Positions 51,975 through 59,994 of a stretch of DNA of 64,000 nt are shown here, in pieces. Below the pieces are notes generated by a model. It saw only the letters and a program-made list of their open reading frames with translations. It had not been told where the DNA came from and made no database searches. How positions within the stretch are numbered: position 1 is the first letter of the stretch; each line of letters begins with the position of its first letter. A program made the translations under genes and the position numbers. The DNA comes from Emticicia sp043780375 (GTDB taxonomy: Bacteria > Bacteroidota > Bacteroidia > Cytophagales > Spirosomataceae). The stretch spans positions 10,001 through 74,000 of the forward strand of contig NZ_JAYWCU010000115.1 in the NCBI RefSeq assembly GCF_043780375.1. Direction: 5' to 3'.

Positions 51975-53522
51975 ATGTTTAATTTATCAACTATTTTGGA
52001 GCATCATGCTCACAATTCTCCTAACAAAGAAGCCTTAATTTTTGCAGATAAACGCATTACATTTAGCCAATTGGATGCAGCAACGAATCAAGTTGCCAAT
52101 GGTTTGAAAAATATCGGCATCGGTCATGGCGATAAAGTAGCTTTGACTTGCCCTAATTTGCCTCATTTTCCGATGATTTATTTTGCAATTTTGAAAACTG
52201 GTGCAACAGTTGTGCCATTAAGCGTTTTGCTGAAACGTCATGAAATTGCTTATCATTTGCAAGATTCTGATGCGAAAGCCTACTTTTGCTTCGTTGGAAC
52301 ACCCGAAATGCCGATGGGACAAGAGGGTTACGCAGGTTTTGAAATGACCGATTCGTGTCAAAATTTCTTTATAATTACGCCCTCTCCTGCCGATAGTTCA
52401 CCCATTGAAGGCACAAAAACAATGGGAATGTTAATGGCGGGACAATCGCCTAAATTTCAAAGTTATTTTACTTCACCCGACGATACAGCGGTCATAATTT
52501 ATACTTCTGGAACAACAGGTCGGCCAAAAGGAGCGGAGCTGACCCACTCAAATCTTTTCTTGAATGCTAATTTGAGTAAAGATTTGCAAGATTTGGGCTA
52601 CAATGATAAAGTGATGTTGGTGCTGCCGTTATTCCATATTTTTGGTCAAGTAGTAGGCATGATTGCCAGTATTTACCGAGGTGCTACGGCAGTGCTTGTA
52701 CCAAGATTTGAAGCAGAAATGGTGCTTAATTTACTTCAAAATGAAAAAATTACACATTTTGCAGGAGTGCCAACCATGTATTGGGGATTGTTGAGTTATC
52801 CTGAAATGCATAAATTTGATTTACAAGCGATCAAAAGCACCCTTCGTAAGTGTTTATCAGGAGGTGCTGCCTTGCCTGTACAAGTGTTGAAAGATTTTGA
52901 AGCGAAATTTGAAGTGGAGATTTTAGAAGGCTATGGAATGTCGGAAGGCTCACCTGTGGTAACTTTTAATCATCCCGACCGAGTGCGTAAACCTGGGTCT
53001 GTTGGAACACCAGTGTGGGGAGTTGAAGTTTGTATAAAAGACGAAAATGGCAACGAACTTGGAGCAAATGAAAAAGGAGAAATTTGTTATCGTGGGCATA
53101 ATGTAATGAAAGGCTACTACAAACGCCCCGATGCAAATGCCGAAACGATTATTAATGGTTGGCTACATTCGGGAGATATTGGTATCAGAGATGATGACGG
53201 CTACTATTTTATCGTTGACCGTACCAAAGATATGATAATTCGTGGCGGCTATAATGTATATCCACGAGAAGTTGAGGAAGTGATGATTCAACATTCGGCT
53301 ATTTCGATGGTGGCAGTTATTGGCATTGCCCACGACGAATATGGCGAAGAAATAAAGGCTTGTGTTGTACTAAAAGCCGAAATGGAAATTTCGGAAAGAG
53401 AACTAATTTCTTGGACAAAAGAGCGAATCGCTTCTTATAAATACCCTCGTGTAGTAGAATTTATGAACACTCTTCCAATGGGGGCTTCGGGAAAAATTTT
53501 GAAGCGAGAATTACGAAAATAA
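51975..53522 (+). CDS. Long-chain fatty-acid-CoA ligase-like AMP-binding enzyme
   Basis: A 515-residue adenylate-forming enzyme. The P-loop motif VIIYTSGTTGRPKGAEL lies near residue 173. EGYGMSEGSPVVTF is the A5-type motif, WLHSGDIGIRDDDGYYFIVDR the A7-A8 region, and KMTIRGG-type (here DMIIRGGYNVYPREVEE) the hinge. The conserved catalytic Lys is in GKILKREL at the C-terminus. It activates a carboxylic acid, probably a fatty acid, to its CoA thioester. Length and motifs are intact. No beta-oxidation genes are adjacent. Confidence 0.92.
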   Translation: MFNLSTILEHHAHNSPNKEALIFADKRITFSQLDAATNQVANGLKNIGIGHGDKVALTCPNLPHFPMIYFAILKTGATVVPLSVLLKRHEIAYHLQDSDAKAYFCFVGTPEMPMGQEGYAGFEMTDSCQNFFIITPSPADSSPIEGTKTMGMLMAGQSPKFQSYFTSPDDTAVIIYTSGTTGRPKGAELTHSNLFLNANLSKDLQDLGYNDKVMLVLPLFHIFGQVVGMIASIYRGATAVLVPRFEAEMVLNLLQNEKITHFAGVPTMYWGLLSYPEMHKFDLQAIKSTLRKCLSGGAALPVQVLKDFEAKFEVEILEGYGMSEGSPVVTFNHPDRVRKPGSVGTPVWGVEVCIKDENGNELGANEKGEICYRGHNVMKGYYKRPDANAETIINGWLHSGDIGIRDDDGYYFIVDRTKDMIIRGGYNVYPREVEEVMIQHSAISMVAVIGIAHDEYGEEIKACVVLKAEMEISERELISWTKERIASYKYPRVVEFMNTLPMGASGKILKRELRK

Positions 53523-53528
53523 AAATAA

Positions 53529-53553
53529 TAGGGGTTCAAAATTTGAACCCCTA
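53529..53553. repeat. AGGGGTTCAAA palindrome, copy 2
   Basis: TAGGGGTTCAAA (53529-53540) pairs perfectly with TTTGAACCCCTA (53542-53553) around a single base. It is the same element as at 49581-49606. It lies just after the ligase stop and before the convergent Gfo/Idh gene, so it could also act as a terminator. Confidence 0.8.
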
Positions 53554-53576
53554 CAAAATATATTCGGTCTGTAAAA

Positions 53577-54947
53577 TCAATATTTAAATGGCTTTCCACC
53601 AGCCATTACTTCTTGTGTTTTTTCATCAAAAGTTACCTTCATACCCGTACGATAAGCGGCAGTTGCCATGATGTTGGCAATTGAATGCGAATAACCTGCT
53701 TCAATCGGAGCATTTGGCGTTTTGCGGCTACGTACACATTCCATCCAATTTTTGATGTGGTTGAATGTCAAAGGGTCATTGCCAGTATTCGCATCGCTTG
53801 CTACTTTATCGCCTTGTAAGGTCATTTTTGGCAATAGATTTGCCTTCATTCCCATTGTTTTTGCATGACCTTCAGTCAAGCCACCCGTTGAAGAAATTTC
53901 GTTGGTATCCAAGTTAATCATACCACCATTAGAGTAATACAATTCTTTAGTATCACCAGCCGCATTTGAGAAACGAGAAGTGAACTGTACTTGGAAACCT
54001 GTTTTTGGGTCATTTGCTGGGCCATAGTCGAACACAACCGTCATTGTATCGGCATTGGTACGACCATCTTTCCATTGGTAGATTCCTCCATTAGCAACGG
54101 CACTTCTTGGGTGAGCAAGTCCACTAAACCAATGAACCGTATCAATTTGGTGACTCATCCATTGCCCAGGAATTCCTGATGAATAAGGCCAGAAAAGACG
54201 ATATTCTAAATATTTACGTGGATCGAATGCCTCAAATGGGCGATTCATCAAATAACGTTTCCAATCAATGTCAGCTTCTTTCAAATCTTTCACTAATTCT
54301 GGTCTTCTCCAACGCTCTGGTTGGTTTACATTCCACATCAATTCAACCATCACGATTGGCCCAAATTTACCAGATTTGATAAAATCTTCGGCAGCAAAAT
54401 AGTTTGCTCCACTGCGGCGTTGCGAGCCAATTTGAACGATTTTGCCTGAATCTTTAACAGCTTTCAATACTGCACGAGCATCCGACATTGTTTCTGCCAA
54501 TGGTTTTTCAGCATACACATCACAACCTGCTTTCACAGCCTCTACGGTGTGCATGGCATGTTGAAAATCGGCGGTACTCATAAATACCGCATCAACCATT
54601 TTAGCATCGTACAATTCTTCATTGTTTCTGAATGCTTTTACGTCTGAACCCAATTGTTTTTGGTAAAATGCTTTACCTTCTTCACGGCGGCGACTCCATA
54701 AGTCTGATACGGCTACCATTTCAAAGTTCATACTCTTGGCAAGTTCTTTGAACGGCCCTACGTGAGAAGAACGGTGGCGGTCTGAAAAACCGATTGTTCC
54801 TACACGCACACGGTCGTTTGCACCGATGATTTTGTTATAACTTTTTGCTGAAAAGCTACCAGTCGGTTTTCCGAAGGCAGAACCTCCAACGGCAACGCCA
54901 GCACTTGCAATGACCGATTTGATAATAAAATCTCTACGAGTTGTCAT
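53577..54947 (-). CDS. Gfo/Idh/MocA-family oxidoreductase with Tat signal
   Basis: A 456-residue protein. The N-terminal TRRDFIIKSVIASAGVAVGGSAFG is a twin-arginine signal. A Rossmann domain follows (VRVGTIGFSDRHRSSHVG), with VYAEKPLAETMSDARAVLKA carrying the family's E-K-P motif near residue 147. The C-terminal part has the usual beta-sheet domain (MSHQIDTVHWFSG). It probably oxidises a sugar or polyol with NAD(P) in the periplasm. The neighbours (two DUF1080 proteins, an epimerase and SusCD) fit a 3-keto-glycoside route in which this enzyme oxidises C3. It is the last gene of the locus, 46 bases after the two-domain DUF1080 gene. Confidence 0.9.
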   Translation of the reverse strand: MTTRRDFIIKSVIASAGVAVGGSAFGKPTGSFSAKSYNKIIGANDRVRVGTIGFSDRHRSSHVGPFKELAKSMNFEMVAVSDLWSRRREEGKAFYQKQLGSDVKAFRNNEELYDAKMVDAVFMSTADFQHAMHTVEAVKAGCDVYAEKPLAETMSDARAVLKAVKDSGKIVQIGSQRRSGANYFAAEDFIKSGKFGPIVMVELMWNVNQPERWRRPELVKDLKEADIDWKRYLMNRPFEAFDPRKYLEYRLFWPYSSGIPGQWMSHQIDTVHWFSGLAHPRSAVANGGIYQWKDGRTNADTMTVVFDYGPANDPKTGFQVQFTSRFSNAAGDTKELYYSNGGMINLDTNEISSTGGLTEGHAKTMGMKANLLPKMTLQGDKVASDANTGNDPLTFNHIKNWMECVRSRKTPNAPIEAGYSHSIANIMATAAYRTGMKVTFDEKTQEVMAGGKPFKY

Positions 54948-54992
54948 ATTTTTATATTGATTGAATGTTATTGACGGGTATTGTTTTATATA

Positions 54993-56357
54993 TTACTTAA
55001 TTTCTCTAATCTTCATATTCTTAAACGAAACATTATTGCCATGATCTTGAATCAAGATATTTCCTTTATCGCCAGCTCCGAAACCTTTGTATTTTTCGTA
55101 TTTGCTACGAGCCACCAAAACATTAAAAATATTGCTTTTACGTTCGTATTCTAAGACTTTGAAACCATTGAGCCAATGCTGAACAATATTGTTTGGATAA
55201 ACAATTACTCTTGCTTGATTCCATTCGCCAATTTTACGTTGGAAACGTTTATCTAATTTATAAGATGGAATCAAATCGTACAAACTTGCCATTGTACGAT
55301 TGCCAGCTGCACCTAATTTGGCATCTGGGTGGCGTTCGTCGTCTAAAACTTGGTATTCTAAACCGACACCTGATTTTCCACCAGAATCGAAACTTTCATT
55401 GATAAAATATTTCACACCAGAGTTGGCTCCTTCGCTCAGTTTGAATTCAAAAACAAGCTCAAAAGCACCATATAGTTCATTTGTTACAATATCATTGCCA
55501 GTTTCTGAGCCATCAGATGGGCTTACGTTGATTGTTCCATCTACAACGCTCCAATGTTTTTCGGGCATTTTTGTTCCATGAACAGCTCTCCAACCTGTAA
55601 AATCTTTTCCGTTGAAAAGCATTTTGAAACCTTGTGCTTGCTCTTGGGTTGAAAGATTATTTAGTACCAAGTTTACCACAGGACAATTATCAGTTGGACT
55701 TGCTTTGAGATTTTCGGTTTGGATTTTGATATTTTTCCAACGAATTTGTGTGCCTTCTTTTTGTTCTTTTCCGATAGCATGAACTTGCAAAGCAATAAAA
55801 CCTTTGGCGGTCATGTCGTCAATCAAATAAGCAGTTGGAATTCCATTAATAAAAGTGCGAATCGTACTTCCAATCGCTTCGATGCGATAATGATTCCATT
55901 GACTTTTCTTGAATGCTTTCTTACCTTCCGTATTCATGTTTGGAATATATAACCAATCACGGCGAGCTTCGTCATAAATGCCACCCGACCAAGCTCGGTC
56001 AGAAGGGTCAACTTCTGCTTGGTAGCCATGCACACGACCATTTTGATAATCAGCTTTTGACAAACTTCGGAATTGTACACCAGAATTCATTGAGTTATCG
56101 ACTTTTAAGTCTAATTCCAAGATAAAATCGCCATATTCCTGTTCGGTACAAAGAAAAGAGTTAGGAGTATTGGCTACGGTAGTACCTACAATTTCGCCAT
56201 TTTCGATGCTGTATTTTGCTTTTCCGTTGAGTTGTTTCCAGCCTTTAAGGTCTTTGCCATTGAAAAGATTTGCCCATTTTTGGGCATGAACTAATTGTGA
56301 ATGAGTGAAAGATAAAACAAGTGAATAAATGAGCGTGAAAATTATTTTCTTTTTCAT
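54993..56357 (-). CDS. Two-domain DUF1080 (3-keto-disaccharide hydrolase type) protein, secreted
   Basis: A 454-residue protein with a signal peptide ending near QLVHAQ. Two successive DUF1080 (PF06439) lectin-like jelly-roll domains are visible, at about residues 28-205 (WANLFNGKDLKGWKQL) and 235-452 (FKMLFNGKDFTGWRAV). Each has the conserved LFNGKDLxGW start and a later GVQFRS or GVKYFI strand. Members of the family have been shown to cleave 3-keto-glycosides. The domain duplication may give a binding domain plus a catalytic one. An exact TAATTTTG promoter element lies at 56389-56396. Confidence 0.9.
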   Translation of the reverse strand: MKKKIIFTLIYSLVLSFTHSQLVHAQKWANLFNGKDLKGWKQLNGKAKYSIENGEIVGTTVANTPNSFLCTEQEYGDFILELDLKVDNSMNSGVQFRSLSKADYQNGRVHGYQAEVDPSDRAWSGGIYDEARRDWLYIPNMNTEGKKAFKKSQWNHYRIEAIGSTIRTFINGIPTAYLIDDMTAKGFIALQVHAIGKEQKEGTQIRWKNIKIQTENLKASPTDNCPVVNLVLNNLSTQEQAQGFKMLFNGKDFTGWRAVHGTKMPEKHWSVVDGTINVSPSDGSETGNDIVTNELYGAFELVFEFKLSEGANSGVKYFINESFDSGGKSGVGLEYQVLDDERHPDAKLGAAGNRTMASLYDLIPSYKLDKRFQRKIGEWNQARVIVYPNNIVQHWLNGFKVLEYERKSNIFNVLVARSKYEKYKGFGAGDKGNILIQDHGNNVSFKNMKIREIK

Positions 56358-56388
56358 TTGGGAGGAAATATGGGGTTGAATAATGATT

Positions 56389-56415
56389 CAAAATTAGTCA
56401 TTTAACGAATACCAA
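56389..56415 (-). promoter_or_regulatory. Promoter of the two-domain DUF1080 gene
   Basis: TAATTTTG (56389-56396) matches TAnnTTTG exactly, and a TTG (56413-56415) lies 16 bases further upstream, a slightly short spacing. It would drive this gene and the downstream Gfo/Idh gene separately from susCD. Confidence 0.45.
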
Positions 56416-56530
56416 TCTAATACCTATTTAACTAAAATTATTAAAATTTTGATATTTAATTGACTAAAAATTATTTTTTGATGCCAAATCTGATGTTTGA
56501 TCTGATATGAACTAAAAGTTGGTAAAACAA

Positions 56531-56561
56531 AAAGCGGCAAAGATTGCATCTCAGCCGCTTT
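56531..56561 (-). terminator. Intrinsic terminator after the TIM-barrel gene
   Basis: An eight-base stem (AAAGCGGC / GCCGCTTT) with a 15-base loop is followed on the minus strand by TTTTTGTTTT. It lies 28 bases after the TIM-barrel stop codon. Confidence 0.75.
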
Positions 56562-56588
56562 AATAAAAATATTAGTTATGACTTTGTC

Positions 56589-57473
56589 TTAAAATTTTAC
56601 ATTTATCGACTCCAAATATTTTTTACTTGTTTGCCCACATTCAAGAGCCGTACGGCCTTTTACTGGTACAGCATCCAGTTCTATAATATTCCATCCTTTG
56701 AATTTTATTTTTTCTAAAGCGTTAAAAACAGCAGGAAAATCTACTCTTCCCTGTCCTAACTCAACAAATTGATAACCCGACTTGCCATCAGATACTTTTG
56801 TATCTTTTATGTGTGTTGCATAAAGAATATCTTTGTATTTTATTACAGCCTCAGCGGGGTTTCCACCACCTTGTTTATAATGGGCCACATCGAGCAAAGC
56901 CAAAATATAGTCGTGGTTCATTTCATTGAAGATAATATCAACTTCTTCGGGCGTTTCGCCAAGTTGCCCCATGTGGTTGTGATATGAAGGCTGAATTCCT
57001 GTTTCACCTTTCACAACTTTTGCAACTTCACTCATATTTTTAGCGTACTTCTTCAATTCTTCGGTTGTTGGAAGGCGGTCTTTCGGACGAGAAGTATTGG
57101 TTATTTGCAAAGATTTTCCACCTAAAGCTTTGATGAATTTAGCATGATTGAGATGTGTTTCAATATCTTTAGAAATGTCATTTTGAATACTCACATTTCC
57201 ACTCGAAAACATCGCTAATGACAACTTATTTTTATCTAAAGTGTCTTTCAAATCTTGAGGTTTATCTTTGAAAGGAGCGTAAGTATTTGCTCTTAATTGA
57301 ATTCCTTTAAAACCTAATGCCGCAATATCGCTGATAGCAACCAAATCATTTCCGCTCCATGTGATAGCCGAATATGCAATTTTGAATTTAGATTTTGCAG
57401 CAAGTGCTTCTAAAGACAAAAAAGAAGAAGCCGTAAGTATTGATGCTTGTGTAAGAAAATCTCTTCTGTTCAT
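56589..57473 (-). CDS. Sugar-phosphate isomerase/epimerase-like TIM-barrel protein with Tat signal
   Basis: A 294-residue protein. The N-terminal NRRDFLTQASILTASSFLSLEALA is a Tat-type signal. The rest is an AP-endonuclease-2/xylose-isomerase-like barrel: FKGIQLRANTY, IQPSYHNHMGQLGETPEEVD with likely metal-binding His residues, LALLDVAHYKQGGGNP, ATHIKDTK, and GWNIIELDAVPVKG near the end. The fold suits an epimerase or isomerase, possibly for a keto-sugar made by the neighbouring oxidoreductase. It is on the same strand and lies between two DUF1080 genes. Confidence 0.88.
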   Translation of the reverse strand: MNRRDFLTQASILTASSFLSLEALAAKSKFKIAYSAITWSGNDLVAISDIAALGFKGIQLRANTYAPFKDKPQDLKDTLDKNKLSLAMFSSGNVSIQNDISKDIETHLNHAKFIKALGGKSLQITNTSRPKDRLPTTEELKKYAKNMSEVAKVVKGETGIQPSYHNHMGQLGETPEEVDIIFNEMNHDYILALLDVAHYKQGGGNPAEAVIKYKDILYATHIKDTKVSDGKSGYQFVELGQGRVDFPAVFNALEKIKFKGWNIIELDAVPVKGRTALECGQTSKKYLESINVKF

Positions 57474-57529
57474 AGTTTTGAAGGGTTTAAGTGGTTGAGT
57501 GATAGGATATTATTTATAGCCAAAAAGAA

Positions 57530-58114
57530 TTAAAGTTTAGCAACAGACAAGTTTTTGTAATATATTGACATCTCGTTTCCTGGATGTAATTGCAAACCAA
57601 TTGGTCCACTTTCAGGAATACTTTCAGTGGTATAGTCCATCACTTCAATGCCATTTAGCCAAACCTGATAATTTTTTCCTACTACTTTCACCTTCATAGT
57701 ATTCCAATCTTCCATTTTCAAAATATCCTTCACTTTGGTTGCTTCTTTAGGATACATTTTCCCGATTACGTATGGCGAAGCAGTCATGTCTCTTTTTAAA
57801 GAACCAGAAATTCCGATTTGTACTTGATTTAATTCAGACTTCAAGAAAATCCCAGAATCTACCCGACCGTCGCCCATTTTAAAATCAACTTGGATTATAA
57901 AATCTTCGTACTTATTTTCTGTCCAAAGTATAGATCCTTTTTTAGTTGGTTCGCTTTTTACTTTTAGTAAGCCGTCTTCTACCGTCCAACAATTTTTGTC
58001 ATCAGGCACAATCCATCCTTTCAGGTCTTTACCATTAAAAATCTTCTTCATCTTAGGCTTTTGAGCAAAAACCGAAACAGAGAGAAGCAGAATTAAGATT
58101 ATTTTATTTAGCAT
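57530..58114 (-). CDS. Single-domain DUF1080 protein, secreted
   Basis: A 194-residue protein from the ATG at 58114. It has a short signal peptide (LILLLSVSVFAQ) followed by one DUF1080 domain (MKKIFNGKDLKGWIVPDDKNCWTVEDGLL, FIIQVDFKMGDGRVDSGIFLKS, GIEVMDYTTES, GPIGLQLHPGNEM). It probably acts on the same glycoside intermediate as the two-domain protein. The gene precedes the TIM-barrel gene by 57 bases on the same strand. A longer start at 58150 would add 12 residues of unclear meaning. Confidence 0.9.
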   Translation of the reverse strand: MLNKIILILLLSVSVFAQKPKMKKIFNGKDLKGWIVPDDKNCWTVEDGLLKVKSEPTKKGSILWTENKYEDFIIQVDFKMGDGRVDSGIFLKSELNQVQIGISGSLKRDMTASPYVIGKMYPKEATKVKDILKMEDWNTMKVKVVGKNYQVWLNGIEVMDYTTESIPESGPIGLQLHPGNEMSIYYKNLSVAKL

Positions 58115-58178
58115 TACACAAAAATTTAAGGTTAATTGAGTCAGTAACAAACTTTAGAGACGGTAGGGTTTTTTATAC

Positions 58179-58225
58179 AAAAGTGCCACAACTTATCAGT
58201 GACAATAATTAGTTGTGGCACTTTT
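58179..58225. terminator. Long intrinsic hairpin between susD and the DUF1080 gene
   Basis: A 15-base perfect stem (AAAAGTGCCACAACT / AGTTGTGGCACTTTT) with a 17-base loop has T-rich flanks on both sides. It is one of two hairpins here and separates susCD from the downstream genes. Confidence 0.8.
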
Positions 58226-58250
58226 ATTTTATAGTCTTTTTGTAAAAAAG

Positions 58251-58279
58251 AGAGAACTCCTCGAAGTGGAGGAGTCTCT
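58251..58279 (-). terminator. Intrinsic terminator of the susCD transcript
   Basis: The stem pairs AGAGA+CTCCTC with GAGGAG+TCTCT (one bulged A) and is followed on the minus strand by TTTTTT. It lies about 30 bases beyond the susD stop codon. Confidence 0.8.
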
Positions 58280-58310
58280 CCATTAAACTTTGATGAAACA
58301 AAACTACTAA

Positions 58311-59981
58311 TTAATACCCTGGGTTTTGAGCAAATGAAGTAGCTCCACCCTCAGCTCTATCAATTTGAGTTTGGGGAATAGGTCGCAAAACGTGGTAGTC
58401 TTTTATGTTTGGGGCTGCTTGCGGATTGAATTTTTTTACTCTTTCCAACAAATTACCCCAACGCTTCAAGTCGAACCATCGAAATTGCTCACCAATTAGC
58501 TCACGTTCACGCTCTTCATATATAAAATCCATTGTGGCTTGGGCATCTGTTATTTGCATTTCAGCAACTTTTCCAGGCCACGCAGCTCTTGCTCTTACTA
58601 CATTTATGTTTTTTGCGGCATCTACTCGGTTTCCAGCCCGTATCTGAGCTTCGGCTAACATTAAATAGGTATCAGCCAAACGCATCATAAAATAATCTCT
58701 TCCCCCTTCAAACTGGGTTCTATCTATTCGAGCTGGGTCCATTTGTTTTCTTAAACCCAAGAAAAGGCGTTCGTCATATCTGCTCGGCACTAAAACTTGG
58801 TATTTCCTTTTTGCTCTTTCGGCAACAGACATTTCAAATCCTGGCAAAAATATGGTAGTATCCCCCAAAGCATAAGTTACTCTTGGCTTGGACGTATCAA
58901 AAAACGTATTATAAGACCCTGGATTATTAGATAGGAAGGTATCATTGAATGTTTTCTTATATCTGCTGTCGTTTTCTCTATCTTTGAATACAACTTCATA
59001 GGTATAAGCCGTAGGACGGTATCTTTTAAACGGTCGTCCGTTTTCTGTATCTCGTTGCATTCCTGACTGAGTATCATATTCCATCAAGAAAAACACGTGA
59101 GCATTATTACCTCCACCATTGGTAAGTGGATCTCTCGTGTATTGCACCGACATGATAATTTCATCGTTGATTTCATTCCCTAAGCGATGCACAGCAGCAA
59201 AATCAGGCAATAATTTTAAGCCATAGTTGCTAATCACACTTTGAAACAACGGAATAGCCTTAGCGAAATCATCTGTGGCTTTTGCTTCAGACGTTGCTTT
59301 GGTCAAATACACTTTTCCTAAAAGATTTTCGGCGGCTGGCTTTGTAACTCTACCGTATTGGGCAGACTTTGCCTTTGCTTCCAAGTCTGGAATGGCTTCC
59401 ATTAAATCTTTGATAATCTGGGTATATTGGTCGGCTACCGTCGCTCTCTTTACTATTTTTGTTGGAGCTAAAGTTTCTGTAAGTCTTAAATCTACCCCTC
59501 CGAAGAGTTGAGTTAGCAAAAAATAATGATGAGCTCTAATAAATTTTGCTTCCGCTATCCTTTGTTTTTTGACAGTTTCAGCCACACCATTAATATCTTT
59601 TGAACGATCTAAGATGGCATTGCAAGTATTAATACCCCTATAAAATTCGTCCCAAATTTGTTGAACATGCCCATTGCGAGTATCGAAATCGTTGGTATAA
59701 GTATTCATAAATTTCCAACTTCCATCGGCACCGTTAGTATAAGTGTCAGTACCAAAAATAGTAAAGTTATTACCTGCCTCCGTGCCGTACCATGTTCTAA
59801 GCGTATTATACGCTGCGGCTACAGCATCATCTAATCCTTTGGGGGTATTGATGTAAGCATTTGGAACGTTAGAAACAACACTTTCTTCCAGTATATCACT
59901 ACAAGCTTGCGAGCCTAATAAGGCTAAAAATAGAAATCCAATTCTACTGTATTTTGATTGTATATATCTTGATAATTTCAT
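58311..59981 (-). CDS. susD: SusD/RagB-family outer-membrane nutrient-binding lipoprotein
   Basis: A 556-residue protein from the ATG at 59981 (MKLSRYIQSKYS). The signal ends in a lipobox at LLGSQACSD. The SusD fold is shown by AYNTLRTWYG, HVQQIWDEFYRGINTCNAIL, AEAKFIRAHHYFLLTQLFGGV near residue 150, and DYFMMRLADTYLMLAEAQIRAGN near the end, with TPR-like helices. It forms the lid of the SusC channel and binds a glycan at the cell surface. The preferred start leaves a 13-base gap to the susC stop, so the two genes are one operon. Specificity cannot be read from sequence. Confidence 0.95.
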   Translation of the reverse strand: MKLSRYIQSKYSRIGFLFLALLGSQACSDILEESVVSNVPNAYINTPKGLDDAVAAAYNTLRTWYGTEAGNNFTIFGTDTYTNGADGSWKFMNTYTNDFDTRNGHVQQIWDEFYRGINTCNAILDRSKDINGVAETVKKQRIAEAKFIRAHHYFLLTQLFGGVDLRLTETLAPTKIVKRATVADQYTQIIKDLMEAIPDLEAKAKSAQYGRVTKPAAENLLGKVYLTKATSEAKATDDFAKAIPLFQSVISNYGLKLLPDFAAVHRLGNEINDEIIMSVQYTRDPLTNGGGNNAHVFFLMEYDTQSGMQRDTENGRPFKRYRPTAYTYEVVFKDRENDSRYKKTFNDTFLSNNPGSYNTFFDTSKPRVTYALGDTTIFLPGFEMSVAERAKRKYQVLVPSRYDERLFLGLRKQMDPARIDRTQFEGGRDYFMMRLADTYLMLAEAQIRAGNRVDAAKNINVVRARAAWPGKVAEMQITDAQATMDFIYEERERELIGEQFRWFDLKRWGNLLERVKKFNPQAAPNIKDYHVLRPIPQTQIDRAEGGATSFAQNPGY

Positions 59982-59994
59982 TTTTCTATAAATA

